Origin: a virus
DNA length: 34,724 nt
IMG/VR virus record: IMGVR_UViG_3300003690_000033
Coordinates: 1-34,724 of that record
Strand: one strand, 5' to 3'
The position numbers and the translations under genes are program-made. Below are positions 13,731-22,155 of this stretch, one piece after another (within the stretch, counting starts at the first letter, position 1; each line of letters starts with the position of its first letter). The notes beneath the pieces are model-generated. The model saw only the letters and a list, made by a program, of their open reading frames with translations, searched no databases and was not told where the DNA came from.

Positions 13731-14422
13731 CATTTGCCGAGCTCAAGACATTGGCCAAGACCCTCGTAGATGAGAAGGGTTTGTTCTGGTCAGATGACCA
13801 GATGAAGGCCCTGGCAAACACGGCAATGAGAACGGTGTTTCGCCAAATCGCTGGCTTCGATGCAACGCATTTTGCAGCCAAAACAACCATCACATACCCG
13901 GCAGACACAGAGTCTATCGACCTCACCGGAGCCTCCTATTTCAACATCACCCCATCGGTTTACAAAGTGCTCGCCGTGTCCAAGCTGAGTGAAGCTGCGG
14001 CGGTCACACCGACCAACCGGCCCGTCCAGCTGGACAGAACGGACGCAGCGTCGCCCCTTGGCTATGGCGACAACTGGAACGACCCAAACAGCGAGGCCAG
14101 GGGAGTATCAGCCAGTCGGCGGTGGTTCCTCGACGCAAGCAACCTGTACCTGGTCCCCATCCCCGCAGAGGCGACCCCTCTTATTATTCGGTGGGTGAAT
14201 CAGCCGACCGACCTGGACGGGGCCAGCGACGTCGTGTTCGCAGGACGGGCGTTTGAATACCACGATTTAGTAGCGACCACGTTAGCCCGACTAATGGTGG
14301 TCAAAGAGCGGCGCATGGCCGATGAAATTGTAGCCATAAGCGACTGGCTGCGAATGGAACTTCAACAAGCTGAACGCTCTCGCTCGCAGCACCCACAGGT
14401 GCGCTACGAAAGCCCATACTAG
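13727..14422 (+). CDS. head-tail adaptor (connector) protein
   Basis: 231 residues from ATG 13727, which forms an ATGA overlap with the previous gene; an in-frame ATG at 13718 would add three residues. The N-terminus is helical and resembles small connector proteins (MTFAELKTLAKTLVDEKGLF, then DDQMKALANTAMRTVFRQIA). A beta-rich middle follows (KTTITYPADTESIDLTGASY, LYLVPIPAE, IIRWVNQP). A long C-terminal helix (ARLMVVKERRMADEIVAISDWLRMELQQA) closes the protein. This layout fits adaptors such as P22 gp4 or T7 gp11, which form a ring under the portal. Identification is by architecture and gene order, not by a signature motif. Confidence 0.7.
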   Translation: MTFAELKTLAKTLVDEKGLFWSDDQMKALANTAMRTVFRQIAGFDATHFAAKTTITYPADTESIDLTGASYFNITPSVYKVLAVSKLSEAAAVTPTNRPVQLDRTDAASPLGYGDNWNDPNSEARGVSASRRWFLDASNLYLVPIPAEATPLIIRWVNQPTDLDGASDVVFAGRAFEYHDLVATTLARLMVVKERRMADEIVAISDWLRMELQQAERSRSQHPQVRYESPY

Positions 14423-14430
14423 GAGACAAG

Positions 14431-14598
14431 ATGCAAAACGGATTTCCCCTAGAAATTATCATCCGCCCAGCGGCGATGCCAATGCTGATGCACGCAAAGA
14501 AAGAGGGGCATGAAGACGAGCCGGAAGACAAAAAGAAAAAGGCCAAGGCCGCTCGAGCCCTTTCCAAACTGTTCGCCAAAAAAGAAGGAAAAGACTAA
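14431..14598 (+). CDS. 55-residue highly charged small protein
   Basis: ATG 14431 follows a strong TAGGAGACAAG, and the TAA stop at 14596-14598 overlaps the next start by one base. The N-terminus is mildly hydrophobic (MQNGFPLEIIIRPAAMPMLM). The rest is a charged helix rich in Lys, Glu and Ala (DEPEDKKKKAKAARALSKLF). No family is recognised. The good ribosome-binding site and tight junctions on both sides make it a real gene. A small virion-associated or assembly role is likely from its position. Confidence 0.65.
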   Translation: MQNGFPLEIIIRPAAMPMLMHAKKEGHEDEPEDKKKKAKAARALSKLFAKKEGKD

Positions 14599-14858
14599 TG
14601 CCCACCGTAGGAAAAGGAACAAAGATGGAAAGGCGCTTTCCATACACGATGGATGGCATCCAAGAGGCCGAGGAGTATGCCGAGCAAACCGGGCTTGAGG
14701 TTGACTACGAAGACGCTCCTGGCGAAGGGGCTCCTGCCCCAGTTGCCCTTGGCGCAGAGGCGCAAGGGTTTGATATGGGCAACCAATCAGGGGCGCCCCC
14801 ATCTGGCTCTGCTGCCGCGCTTCGGCCAGCATACCGGCGCCCGACTAAGCTGCGGTGA
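14598..14858 (+). CDS. small Gly/Ala/Pro-rich protein
   Basis: 86 residues from ATG 14598 (TAATG junction); the end overlaps the tail hub gene by 4 nt (GTGA). The start is basic, then FPYTMDGIQEAEEYAEQTG forms a short helical motif. The second half (about 40-86) is low complexity (GEGAPAPVALGAEAQGFDMG, SGAPPSGSAAALRP) and ends basic (RRPTKLR). It is probably disordered over most of its length. The function is unknown; location between adaptor and hub suggests a minor structural component. Confidence 0.65.
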   Translation: MPTVGKGTKMERRFPYTMDGIQEAEEYAEQTGLEVDYEDAPGEGAPAPVALGAEAQGFDMGNQSGAPPSGSAAALRPAYRRPTKLR

Positions 14859-16792
14859 TATATCCGGTACGAGGGCCGTGGAAGGGCATTGAAGAGCGAG
14901 AGAGCTACCAGACAGACCAGCACTGCTCACTAGCCATCAATGTGGACTTCTCAAAGGGGTACATTGAGACCCGCGATGGGACTCGTGTAATCCTAGATGT
15001 CTCGGATGTTGCAAACTGGCCGTTTGCCTCTCACGCCCAAATTGCGGTTTTAGACCGTCCGGCAGGAGACCCATACATTCTAGTCGTGGGTCCATCCCAG
15101 TCTCGAAGCTGGAAAATCTATTGCAGCATTTTGAAGTTGGATGGGACGGTCCTTGCGAACGTTGACTTGACTACAAGCTTTGCGGAGCCAGCAGATCAAC
15201 ACTTCCAGTGCTCAATAAACCGGGTGATCCTCGTAAACCCCGACACCCTTTCGCCAAACTTTGTGGGCCTGATAACAACGCCCAACGGATGCCTTATATG
15301 GAACCCGCATGTGGACCCCACCACAGTGCGCCGCCCCGTGATGACTGGCGCGGGCAAAGACCCCATTCAAGAACTTACAGACATCCCGTATTACTGGGTA
15401 ACGGAACCACGGGGCCGCATTTGTGTGCAGCATTTCGGGCGCCTATGGTATGCGGGGTTCAACCGGCAAGAAGAAATCACGCTATCACAGGCACTTCCGG
15501 CAACACAAAACTACATGCCAGAGTCATGGATTGTGGGAGCCGAGAGGGACCATTTCACTATCGGCCCACACGTCATCACCTACTCGAACACCAACGACCC
15601 GCTGGGGATTGGGGCCCAGGGGATGTTCCGGCTTCCGAACACATCCGAACGAGTCACAGGGCTCCGCTCGTTCAAAGAAAACCTCATCATTTTCTCTGAC
15701 AGGGCGATCTACGTCGCAGTCGGCAACCCAGAGGCCGGCCAACCGATGGACGTCAACAAGGTCGTTGACGGTGTTGCCTGTGTCGCGCCACACGCCACCG
15801 AGGAAGCCGGGGGTGTGCTTTTGTTTGTTGCGGCGGAGGGCATTTGGGCCTTTGACGGATCCAGTGCCACGAAAATAAGCAGCCCGATTGACTCCATGTG
15901 GAGCTCGCAGAAGTCCACAAACTCAACAGTGAAAACGGGGGAGGGCGGCGCCCTTTCTAAATATGGCTACCCGTGGAGCATCTCAAAAAGAGAATCCAAA
16001 TTTGCAACCTCGTGCCATATCCGCAGCAAGGGGCAAGTGTGGTTCTCTATCCCGACAAAAGGGAAGGGGGCCGATAGCCACCCGAATGTCCGCTCCCCAA
16101 ACTGCACCATTGTTTTTGATTATGCGAACCAGGCGTTTTCAATATACGCGGATGGCGACAAGACCAACTGCGTCCCATTTATGTTTGATGGGACAACCTA
16201 CACGGGTGACGATGGACTTGAGAGGGTCTTTCTTGTCAGGGGCGGCCTCCATGACGGAACCGACCTGAAGAATTCGGTCATTACCGAGTACGGAGGCTTC
16301 CCGGCAGACTACATTCTGTGGACAGGCTCGCCCCCCGCAATGACCGCACACCCGTTCCTATTCGCGTGGGTTTCGGCAAGACACCTGAAGGAAAACGAAG
16401 AGACAATTTCCTTCCGACGAGTGCGCCTAAAGCTGCTCGCGCAAACGAAGGGAACAACGCCAGCCGAATACTTCCTTGATGGGGAGGAATCCGCCTTCGA
16501 CAAGAAACTCAACGGGGTCACAAACACCGATAGACAGCAAGCAACCGGAAGCATCATAATGCACCCAGATACAAGCGATGATTATTTCCTGGGAACAGGG
16601 GAGCTTGGCACGATGATCCTCGGGCAAAGAGACTGGTTTACATCGAGGATTGATCCGTCCTCTGTCGCATCCAAGTGGTGCCGATTCGGCGTCACGCAAT
16701 GGTCAACGGTGGTTTCACCCCCCGAGGCACGAACGGTCTGCATCGAGTCCTATTCGCTGGAGGTACCGGATGTCACAAGGGGTCTTCGATGA
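14855..16792 (+). CDS. tail hub/nozzle or packaged-DNA stabilisation protein
   Basis: 645 residues from GTG 14855 in a GTGA overlap. The protein is almost entirely beta-rich and resembles podovirus tail hub proteins (P22 gp10, T7 gp12), which follow the adaptor gene and plug the portal after packaging. Supporting features are the opening YPVRGPWKGIEERESYQTDQ, in which such proteins describe themselves by a short G-rich start, then DFSKGYIETRDGTRVIL. A propeller-like segment follows: GLRSFKENLIIFSDRAIYVA, DGVACVAPHA and LLFVAAEGIWAFDG (about residues 270-335). Length fits this group. The call is by architecture and position; no catalytic function is expected. Confidence 0.75.
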   Translation: MIYPVRGPWKGIEERESYQTDQHCSLAINVDFSKGYIETRDGTRVILDVSDVANWPFASHAQIAVLDRPAGDPYILVVGPSQSRSWKIYCSILKLDGTVLANVDLTTSFAEPADQHFQCSINRVILVNPDTLSPNFVGLITTPNGCLIWNPHVDPTTVRRPVMTGAGKDPIQELTDIPYYWVTEPRGRICVQHFGRLWYAGFNRQEEITLSQALPATQNYMPESWIVGAERDHFTIGPHVITYSNTNDPLGIGAQGMFRLPNTSERVTGLRSFKENLIIFSDRAIYVAVGNPEAGQPMDVNKVVDGVACVAPHATEEAGGVLLFVAAEGIWAFDGSSATKISSPIDSMWSSQKSTNSTVKTGEGGALSKYGYPWSISKRESKFATSCHIRSKGQVWFSIPTKGKGADSHPNVRSPNCTIVFDYANQAFSIYADGDKTNCVPFMFDGTTYTGDDGLERVFLVRGGLHDGTDLKNSVITEYGGFPADYILWTGSPPAMTAHPFLFAWVSARHLKENEETISFRRVRLKLLAQTKGTTPAEYFLDGEESAFDKKLNGVTNTDRQQATGSIIMHPDTSDDYFLGTGELGTMILGQRDWFTSRIDPSSVASKWCRFGVTQWSTVVSPPEARTVCIESYSLEVPDVTRGLR

Positions 16793-17568
16793 TTAGCCGA
16801 CCCAGAAACATGGGACAGATTGCGGTGCAGCGAGAGTACACCACCGATCCGCTTGCAATGCTTCGGGTCTCGGACACGCTCAACCAGATTGCGCTAAAAC
16901 TCGGGGACATCGGGACGGTGATCCGACCTGGGCAATCCATCGAAAGGGCAATTATCAACCTGGGCGACGACGGTGGGCGCATCTTACTATCAGAGGGCAC
17001 CTACCCCATCGAGGCGTCAATAACGGTAGACAGGCCGAATGTATCTATTGTGGCTATAAGCCCCCATAGAACGCTCATAAAGCGCACGATAGCAACGGCG
17101 CTTCCCCTCATAAACGTGAGGGCGGACTACGCAATGATTTCGGGGATCCGGTTCGATGATTCAAACGCAACAACCCCCGCCGCAGCAGTGTATCTGGGGG
17201 CCGACTACGCATCTGTATCGAACTGCCGGTTTGATGACTGCTTTCATGCTGTGCTCGTGACGGGCGACTGGTGTCGAGTATCAGACAACTTGATAATATC
17301 ATCAGACAACTATGCAATCCACGCAACGGACGCATCGCGCCGAACCCAGATAACCGGCAATAGGATCGCCTCGGTCGCGGCCTACGCCGTGCGTGTCGAT
17401 GGCTTAACGCCTGGGGCTGTTATTATCGGCAACGTGTTTGATGAGAGCAACTCCAATGGGACCGCATCATATAATAGTTCCGCCGGTGGTTTCGGTGGTG
17501 TTGTCCGAGGAGCAGCCGCAAGAGCGAGCACTGCCTCCAACCTGGCAAACACTTACGACGAATATTGA
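16789..17568 (+). CDS. second parallel beta-helix protein (tail-proximal)
   Basis: 259 residues from ATG 16789, in an ATGA overlap with the hub gene; an in-frame start at 16675 lies deep inside that gene and is rejected. After a 45-residue N-terminus, residues 50-72 (SIERAIINLGDDGGRILLSE, then GTY) start a right-handed beta-helix. Turns follow: NVSIVAI, DYAMISGIRFDD, SVSNCRFDDC (142-151), WCRVSDNLIISS and VIIGNVFD (211-218). These align in order with the protein at 12223, so the two look like paralogues. A tail spike or hub-associated fibre is plausible. No polysaccharide-cleaving residues can be named from the sequence. Confidence 0.8.
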   Translation: MISRPRNMGQIAVQREYTTDPLAMLRVSDTLNQIALKLGDIGTVIRPGQSIERAIINLGDDGGRILLSEGTYPIEASITVDRPNVSIVAISPHRTLIKRTIATALPLINVRADYAMISGIRFDDSNATTPAAAVYLGADYASVSNCRFDDCFHAVLVTGDWCRVSDNLIISSDNYAIHATDASRRTQITGNRIASVAAYAVRVDGLTPGAVIIGNVFDESNSNGTASYNSSAGGFGGVVRGAAARASTASNLANTYDEY

Positions 17569-17576
17569 GGTAGAAA

Positions 17577-18083
17577 ATGGCGACACTAGACCTGACAAAA
17601 GTATGGACCGCAGACGAGGTTCTCACCCATACCGACCTGAACGTCAACTTTACCGAGATTGAGACCTTTCTCAACGGTCCAAACCTTGATACCGACAACA
17701 TCTCTACAAAGTATGCCACGACGTGCTACACGTTCACATATCCCGCGATGCCAGCCACCGTGAGCAAGACATACAACTTTACGATTAAGCTGCCAGCTGG
17801 CTCAAGCCCTGTTGGACAGCTAAAACCCAAGACGTTTAGCGTCTGGGCGCCAGTGACAGCCGGAACACTGACAGTGACGATTTTGGCTGGGGCAACGCCG
17901 GTTGTGACAACCGACATCACAAGCTCGTCGCTTTACAGCACCGAAAGTTTCTTGGTGGCTAACATAGCCCCCGCAAGCGAGTTGACCCTGCGCCTTGTCA
18001 CGAGTGGCGCCCCATTCACCTTCACGGGCATTGACGTTGTTACAGTCGCGTTTCACGCCCTAACAGAAATAAGGAGCTCATAA
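17577..18083 (+). CDS. beta-rich fibre-like structural protein
   Basis: 168 residues from ATG 17577. The N-terminus reads LTKVWTADEVLTHTDLNVNF, a motif family (TWxAGEVLTAxDLNxxF) that I associate with the start of phage tail or head fibre proteins. The remainder is Thr/Val/Ser-rich and strand-forming (TFSVWAPVTAGTLTVTILAG; ASELTLRLVTSGAPFTFTG), like a small beta-sandwich. It follows the second beta-helix protein by 8 nt, so the two may build one appendage. It is short for a receptor-binding fibre, and may be a trimeric tip or adaptor. Its role is inferred from motif and place. Confidence 0.65.
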   Translation: MATLDLTKVWTADEVLTHTDLNVNFTEIETFLNGPNLDTDNISTKYATTCYTFTYPAMPATVSKTYNFTIKLPAGSSPVGQLKPKTFSVWAPVTAGTLTVTILAGATPVVTTDITSSSLYSTESFLVANIAPASELTLRLVTSGAPFTFTGIDVVTVAFHALTEIRSS

Positions 18084-18397
18084 TGGCAGCAGGCGTACCC
18101 GAAGAATTGGCGGCCAATGTTCTCTCTAAGTCGATGGGCGGTCTGGCCGAGGGAAGTGCCGGGAAATGGGGAATGGCAGCGGGCGCGTTGTTGGGCATGC
18201 TCGGGGGGCCAACCGGCGCGGTTGTCGGCTCTTACGTTGGTGGTGCGCTCGGTAGCGCAACGGGGCCTAGCGAAGAGCTTGACGCAGCAATCGCAAAACA
18301 AAACGAAGAGAGACTCAAGCAGGATCTATACGCAAAACAAGGGCAAAGGCCATCCGGTCCACGGTTCCAATTCGGACAAGGCTTTCGACCTGGCTAG
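18083..18397 (+). CDS. glycine-zipper membrane-active small virion protein
   Basis: 104 residues from ATG 18083 (TAATG junction, AAGGAG upstream). Residues about 28-60 form a Gly/Ala-rich hydrophobic segment (GKWGMAAGALLGMLGG, then PTGAVVGSYVGGALGSATG) with small residues at regular spacing, as in glycine-zipper helices that insert in membranes. The C-terminus is basic and polar (KQNEERLKQDLYAKQGQRP). At the head of the internal-protein block it is a candidate for an ejected channel-forming component. A holin is an alternative, but the lysis genes lie 11 kb downstream. Confidence 0.65.
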   Translation: MAAGVPEELAANVLSKSMGGLAEGSAGKWGMAAGALLGMLGGPTGAVVGSYVGGALGSATGPSEELDAAIAKQNEERLKQDLYAKQGQRPSGPRFQFGQGFRPG

Positions 18398-18411
18398 GGG
18401 AATAACAAATG
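18396..18411 (+). repeat. late-gene start sequence L1
   Basis: AGGGGAATAACAAATG, ending in the ATG of the gene at 18409. It resembles the early start-associated sequence in combining a purine-rich site with ATAAC before ATG. Confidence 0.55.
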
Positions 18412-19881
18412 GTAGCAAAAACAGAAACACCTGTCTCACAGTTCAACTTGCCCAAGGGTGCCCCTTTCGTCCCAACGAAGGTTCCCAAGCTCCCGAAGGC
18501 AACGGGTCAAAAGAGGCTTGAGACAACGCAGGACCCGCGCCAGGTGGGCGTGCAAACTCCCCTTGAGCGAGCAGCAGCCGTCAGGCAGGCGGCACCGGCT
18601 ACGCTCCCCACATCAACGATGGCAGCCCCAACCCTCCCCGGCGTTGGGACGGTGGCAACGCAGCTTCCCTATGTTCCAAGCGCACCGGCCCCAGAGTTTG
18701 CGGCGATAGGGTATGGGGGCTCAGGGGGAGATGCCCCACCCCCGGAGGAGCAGACCATAACAGAGCCACCCGAGGACAAATACTACGAGGAGGCCAACGT
18801 CACAAAAGAGATGCTGGCGCCGCTCCTCGAGGAAAAGGGATATACCCTTGGCGAGCAAGATAACCTGGGGTCATACCCAATACTCGATGCAGACGGAAAC
18901 ATTGTTGGGTACTACTACAAGCACGAAACTGGCCCTTGGACTGTCGCATGGGAAGAGAGCGGCGCGCTGGTGGACAAGCCCCCAGACGCAGGGAAATATT
19001 CATATCAGGACTCTAGCGGGAATTGGGTTGACCCCACCGACACCGAGGCGCCTGGGTACAACCCCGCAACGGACCCGACGAGCCCAGAGTACAACCCGTA
19101 CCTGAAAGATTATCAAACAGGCGTCAGCCTTTTCGAGACATCCGGCGATGAGGCGGTCCAGCAAAAGGTTGATGCAATGGACGCCGAGGCATCCATCGCC
19201 GCATCGGCAGCCAAACGGGCGGCACAGGCTCGCTACGGCGCGTCTGGTTTCGAGGGCTCAGCCCAGTACATGCAGGAGATGGGTTCGATTGACCAGCAGA
19301 TTTGGGCGGCGAACCAAACAGCCAAGGCCGACCTGTATATGGAAAAATACAAGGCCGACCGAGAAGAGGATATTGAACTGCTGCGCCAGCAAATGGAGTT
19401 TGCAACCGGTGAAGAAAAGGCGAAGCTCCAAACAGAGCTAACCCAGATGATGCTGGACCGGCAAAAAGAAGATGCCCTCCTCACGCAATTCTGGAACGCG
19501 CCGCAATCGCTGATGGACACATTTGGAGCAGACGCATTCGACGAAACGGCATTCCAAGACTTCCAGACCGACATGGCAGATGCGTTCGCAACGGGCGACG
19601 ACGCAGCGGTCATGAAGGTCATGGCAAATGTTAAATACGCCGACGGCAAACTGTACTACGAAACCGAATGGGTGAATCCAAAAGACGTATGGTCCAAAGA
19701 GCAGTGGGCTGACCATTCCACTATGTTCATGGATAACGGATGGAACAATTACGCCGACATTGGCGCAGTTCGGCAATGGATGATTCAAAACGGTATGGAC
19801 CCACAGTATGCAGCCGATATGATCACGGCAATGAACCAAATGGGAACGTCCCAACAGGCTCAAACAGAATATCCTATTTGA
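18409..19881 (+). CDS. putative internal virion protein
   Basis: 490 residues from ATG 18409, served by late start sequence L1. The first 130 residues are Pro/Ala/Thr-rich and probably disordered (PKVPKLPKATGQ; APTLPGVGTVATQLP). A DPTDTEAPGYNPATDPTSPE segment near residue 210 is another linker. Residues about 245-360 form long Ala/Gln/Glu helices (VDAMDAEASIAASAAKRAAQ; LLRQQMEFATGEEKAKLQTE). Helical, coiled, low-complexity proteins placed after the tail hub genes of short-tailed phages are usually internal/ejection proteins. A fold-specific identification is not possible by eye. Confidence 0.65.
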   Translation: MVAKTETPVSQFNLPKGAPFVPTKVPKLPKATGQKRLETTQDPRQVGVQTPLERAAAVRQAAPATLPTSTMAAPTLPGVGTVATQLPYVPSAPAPEFAAIGYGGSGGDAPPPEEQTITEPPEDKYYEEANVTKEMLAPLLEEKGYTLGEQDNLGSYPILDADGNIVGYYYKHETGPWTVAWEESGALVDKPPDAGKYSYQDSSGNWVDPTDTEAPGYNPATDPTSPEYNPYLKDYQTGVSLFETSGDEAVQQKVDAMDAEASIAASAAKRAAQARYGASGFEGSAQYMQEMGSIDQQIWAANQTAKADLYMEKYKADREEDIELLRQQMEFATGEEKAKLQTELTQMMLDRQKEDALLTQFWNAPQSLMDTFGADAFDETAFQDFQTDMADAFATGDDAAVMKVMANVKYADGKLYYETEWVNPKDVWSKEQWADHSTMFMDNGWNNYADIGAVRQWMIQNGMDPQYAADMITAMNQMGTSQQAQTEYPI

Positions 19882-19886
19882 CTGAA

Positions 19887-19902
19887 AGGAGAATAACAAA
19901 TG
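19887..19902 (+). repeat. late-gene start sequence L2
   Basis: AGGAGAATAACAAATG, ending in the ATG of the gene at 19900. It is one base different from L1. Confidence 0.55.
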
Positions 19903-20334
19903 CCGGTGCAGATGCCGAGATTTACAAATGTTGGCGCGCAGATTAGAGCGAGGCGCAGGGAGTCCGACACCGCCCTGCAAGCCGCCCAGGCGCGGGCGGG
20001 TGGCGGCGAAAAACCATGGTATGAGAAATACCTCCTCGAACCAGCAACGAATATTGCCGCAAAAGTCGCTGTTGGCGCAATCGGGGAGGCCCTTTCGCCA
20101 GCGGCGGCAGCAGGCACGGCAGCGCAAAAGGCTGCAACGGCCTTAACCAAACAAAAAACGGGTGATTTGGCGGACACCGCCATGAGAAGCAAGTTCGCCA
20201 CGTACATGCAGGGCTGGATGCGGCAGAACCCAACCTTAAAGGCCAGCGATTGGACCTTCGGAGGCTATGGGGGCGATCTGGCCCCAGACCTCAAAGCCTG
20301 GGCCGCAAAACGCGAGCCCACGGGCCGGAGGTAG
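19900..20334 (+). CDS. small putative internal virion protein
   Basis: 144 residues from ATG 19900. The N-terminus is basic (VGAQIRARRRESD). An Ala-rich amphipathic stretch follows (PATNIAAKVAVGAIGEALSP, then AAAAGTAAQKAATALTKQK; about residues 48-87) that could associate with membranes. The C-terminal third has aromatic residues (YMQGWMRQNPTLKASDWTFG). It stands between two larger helical proteins in the internal-protein block, separated from the next gene by only 3 nt. An ejection-related role is inferred from composition and location. No family is recognised. Confidence 0.65.
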   Translation: MPVQMPRFTNVGAQIRARRRESDTALQAAQARAGGGEKPWYEKYLLEPATNIAAKVAVGAIGEALSPAAAAGTAAQKAATALTKQKTGDLADTAMRSKFATYMQGWMRQNPTLKASDWTFGGYGGDLAPDLKAWAAKREPTGRR

Positions 20335-20337
20335 ACC

Positions 20338-22152
20338 GTGGCCTATCCAGCGGATATTGAACAAGAGGAAAAAGTGGCCGAAGAAACCCTATCGTGGAGC
20401 GACAAGGAGCGGCGCCGGCTGGGGGAAATACCAAGTCCGCCCGTCCCGTTTCTGGAAGGGTACATCCGTAAAGGTGATCCGCGCGTTACAGTCGATCCAC
20501 CCTCCCTTGAGAGAACGAGCGGGCTCAACCGACAACTGGTCGGGGCGGCGAGCCGGATTGCCCTCAGAATGAAGCAAACGAAAAAGGGAAGCAATGAGTG
20601 GAACATTCTCGAGAAAATGTACCGGGATACCGAAAAAGCCTCTAACGATATGTTCCGGCTGGCGAGGGAACTAGGGAAGCGTCCTAGCGGCAGCGGTGCC
20701 ACCCCAAGGGGGAGGCAGGCGGCGACTCAGGTTGTTGAGCGCTACGAGAAAAGCGGTGAGGTTCCGCCCGAAGACGAGATCCTGCAAATGAAGCGCGAAA
20801 TTGAGGTTAGCCTTCTGGCGGGAAACGAAACGCAGAGAGGAGATCTCGAGACAAAGATCGGCAAAAAGGGGCTCAAAAGGCTGGCGTCCCTTCGGACCAA
20901 GGCCATCGAGGCCGATGCCAGGGCCAACGCCGCAGCCCTTGAGAAGACCGGCCAACCGCTGACGGATGAGGCGAGAGCAAATCCGCGAGCCAGCGGACTC
21001 CCCTCATATGTAGTAATCGCAATGGAAACGGCTCGCCAAAAAACGGAAAAGTTCAACGCCGAGTTGGCGCAAGCCGCCACATTGAGTTTCCAAAGGCTCG
21101 CAGCTGGACACCGGAAACTGAAGGGTCGGCGCGGCAAGGTAACAACCCTCACGCCGAGAGTCCCCCCAGAGGGCGAGCAACTAACAAGCGTCGAGCAACT
21201 GATACAGCAACCAGGCGAAAGGCGTGCGCGCCTTCCTGGCCGTGGTGTCGGGCGTGGTGTCGGGCGCCGGAAGCCCAGCGGCAACGAGCGGGTGATGTTT
21301 GACTGGCTCGCAAAGAAACACCCCTACATTTTCCGAGACATCAGGGGATCCACAAAAAGGGCGGGGGCCGTCAGATTCAACATCGCCATGGACAGGGTGG
21401 ACTGGACACCGGCTCAATTGAAAAAATGGTACGAGGGCGAGCAGAAGGGCGCAACCCCCGAGCAGGCGGCAGATGCTCGCATGATCCATAGAACCCTTTT
21501 CAAGCAGTACGACCGCACGATTGAAGTTTCACAGGGCCTCCAAAAAGGTCACTACGTGAGACACACTCAAAAGATGGAGCTAGCTCACCAAGCGTGGCTT
21601 TACAAGCTCGACCAGATGGCCCGCGCACAAACAGACGCCGAGGCAAAAAATTGGACCGCGTTCGAACGGGCGATGTATCTTGAGAGATACAAGCTGGGGC
21701 TGGCGAAGCCGGGGAAATTCGTTACGAAACAGGTCCCAGATATACTCGGGGATATAATAGAACTCGAATCAACCACCATATCCATCGCGGCCCCACCCCC
21801 AGGAGAGATGCCCAAGAGATACCAGGTTTCTCAAGAAGATGTCCTTGACCCGAAAAGAGGGGCGGCGCGCGACCCGGCCCAAGGGCCTGGGTCGCGGAAA
21901 AAGGGGCGTGAGCAGAGCCCTGGCGGAGAGCCCGGCGCGCTCGCGAGCAAACTCCGCAAAACCTTCTTGAAGGTAAAGCAGGTAAGCGACATATACAACG
22001 TCCCGTCAAATGAGACTCGGGAGGCATACACAACAAGAACCATGCCGATGATGACGAGGCTAAAGGGCCTTGATCCGGGGCTATTCAAAGAAGTCCATGC
22101 GGAATGGCAGGAGTTCCGGCTGGTGCAGCTAGAGAAAGAGGGGGGGAAATAG
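20338..22152 (+). CDS. large helical putative internal virion protein
   Basis: 604 residues from GTG 20338, which has GGAGG upstream at a good distance. The protein is rich in Lys, Arg, Glu and Ala and is predicted mostly helical (QEEKVAEETLSWSDKERRRL; LRTKAIEADARANAAALEKT). Near residue 302 a 12-nt tandem duplication gives GRGVGRGVGRR. Around residues 315-380 lies a more globular patch (VMFDWLAKKHPYIFRDIRGS; IAMDRVDWTPAQLKKWYEGE). The high basic charge suits a protein packed with DNA inside the head. I do not see a transglycosylase or protease motif. The role as an ejection protein is inferred from context. Confidence 0.65.
   Translation: MAYPADIEQEEKVAEETLSWSDKERRRLGEIPSPPVPFLEGYIRKGDPRVTVDPPSLERTSGLNRQLVGAASRIALRMKQTKKGSNEWNILEKMYRDTEKASNDMFRLARELGKRPSGSGATPRGRQAATQVVERYEKSGEVPPEDEILQMKREIEVSLLAGNETQRGDLETKIGKKGLKRLASLRTKAIEADARANAAALEKTGQPLTDEARANPRASGLPSYVVIAMETARQKTEKFNAELAQAATLSFQRLAAGHRKLKGRRGKVTTLTPRVPPEGEQLTSVEQLIQQPGERRARLPGRGVGRGVGRRKPSGNERVMFDWLAKKHPYIFRDIRGSTKRAGAVRFNIAMDRVDWTPAQLKKWYEGEQKGATPEQAADARMIHRTLFKQYDRTIEVSQGLQKGHYVRHTQKMELAHQAWLYKLDQMARAQTDAEAKNWTAFERAMYLERYKLGLAKPGKFVTKQVPDILGDIIELESTTISIAAPPPGEMPKRYQVSQEDVLDPKRGAARDPAQGPGSRKKGREQSPGGEPGALASKLRKTFLKVKQVSDIYNVPSNETREAYTTRTMPMMTRLKGLDPGLFKEVHAEWQEFRLVQLEKEGGK
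21241..21264 (+). repeat. 12-nt tandem duplication inside a coding region
   Basis: CGTGGTGTCGGG occurs twice in tandem (21241-21252 and 21253-21264) and encodes GRGVGRGVG in the 604-residue protein. It is in frame, so it only lengthens a basic Gly-Arg linker. Confidence 0.7.
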
Positions 22153-22155
22153 TAA

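Noticed and set aside
12223-17568. Diversity-generating retroelement acting on the beta-helix or fibre genes
   Set aside because: No reverse transcriptase gene and no template/variable repeat pair with adenine-specific differences is visible in the window.
19438-20127. 229-codon minus-strand frame within the internal-protein block
   Set aside because: It is antisense to two consecutive genes with good starts; its Cys- and Phe-rich product is typical of an antisense translation.
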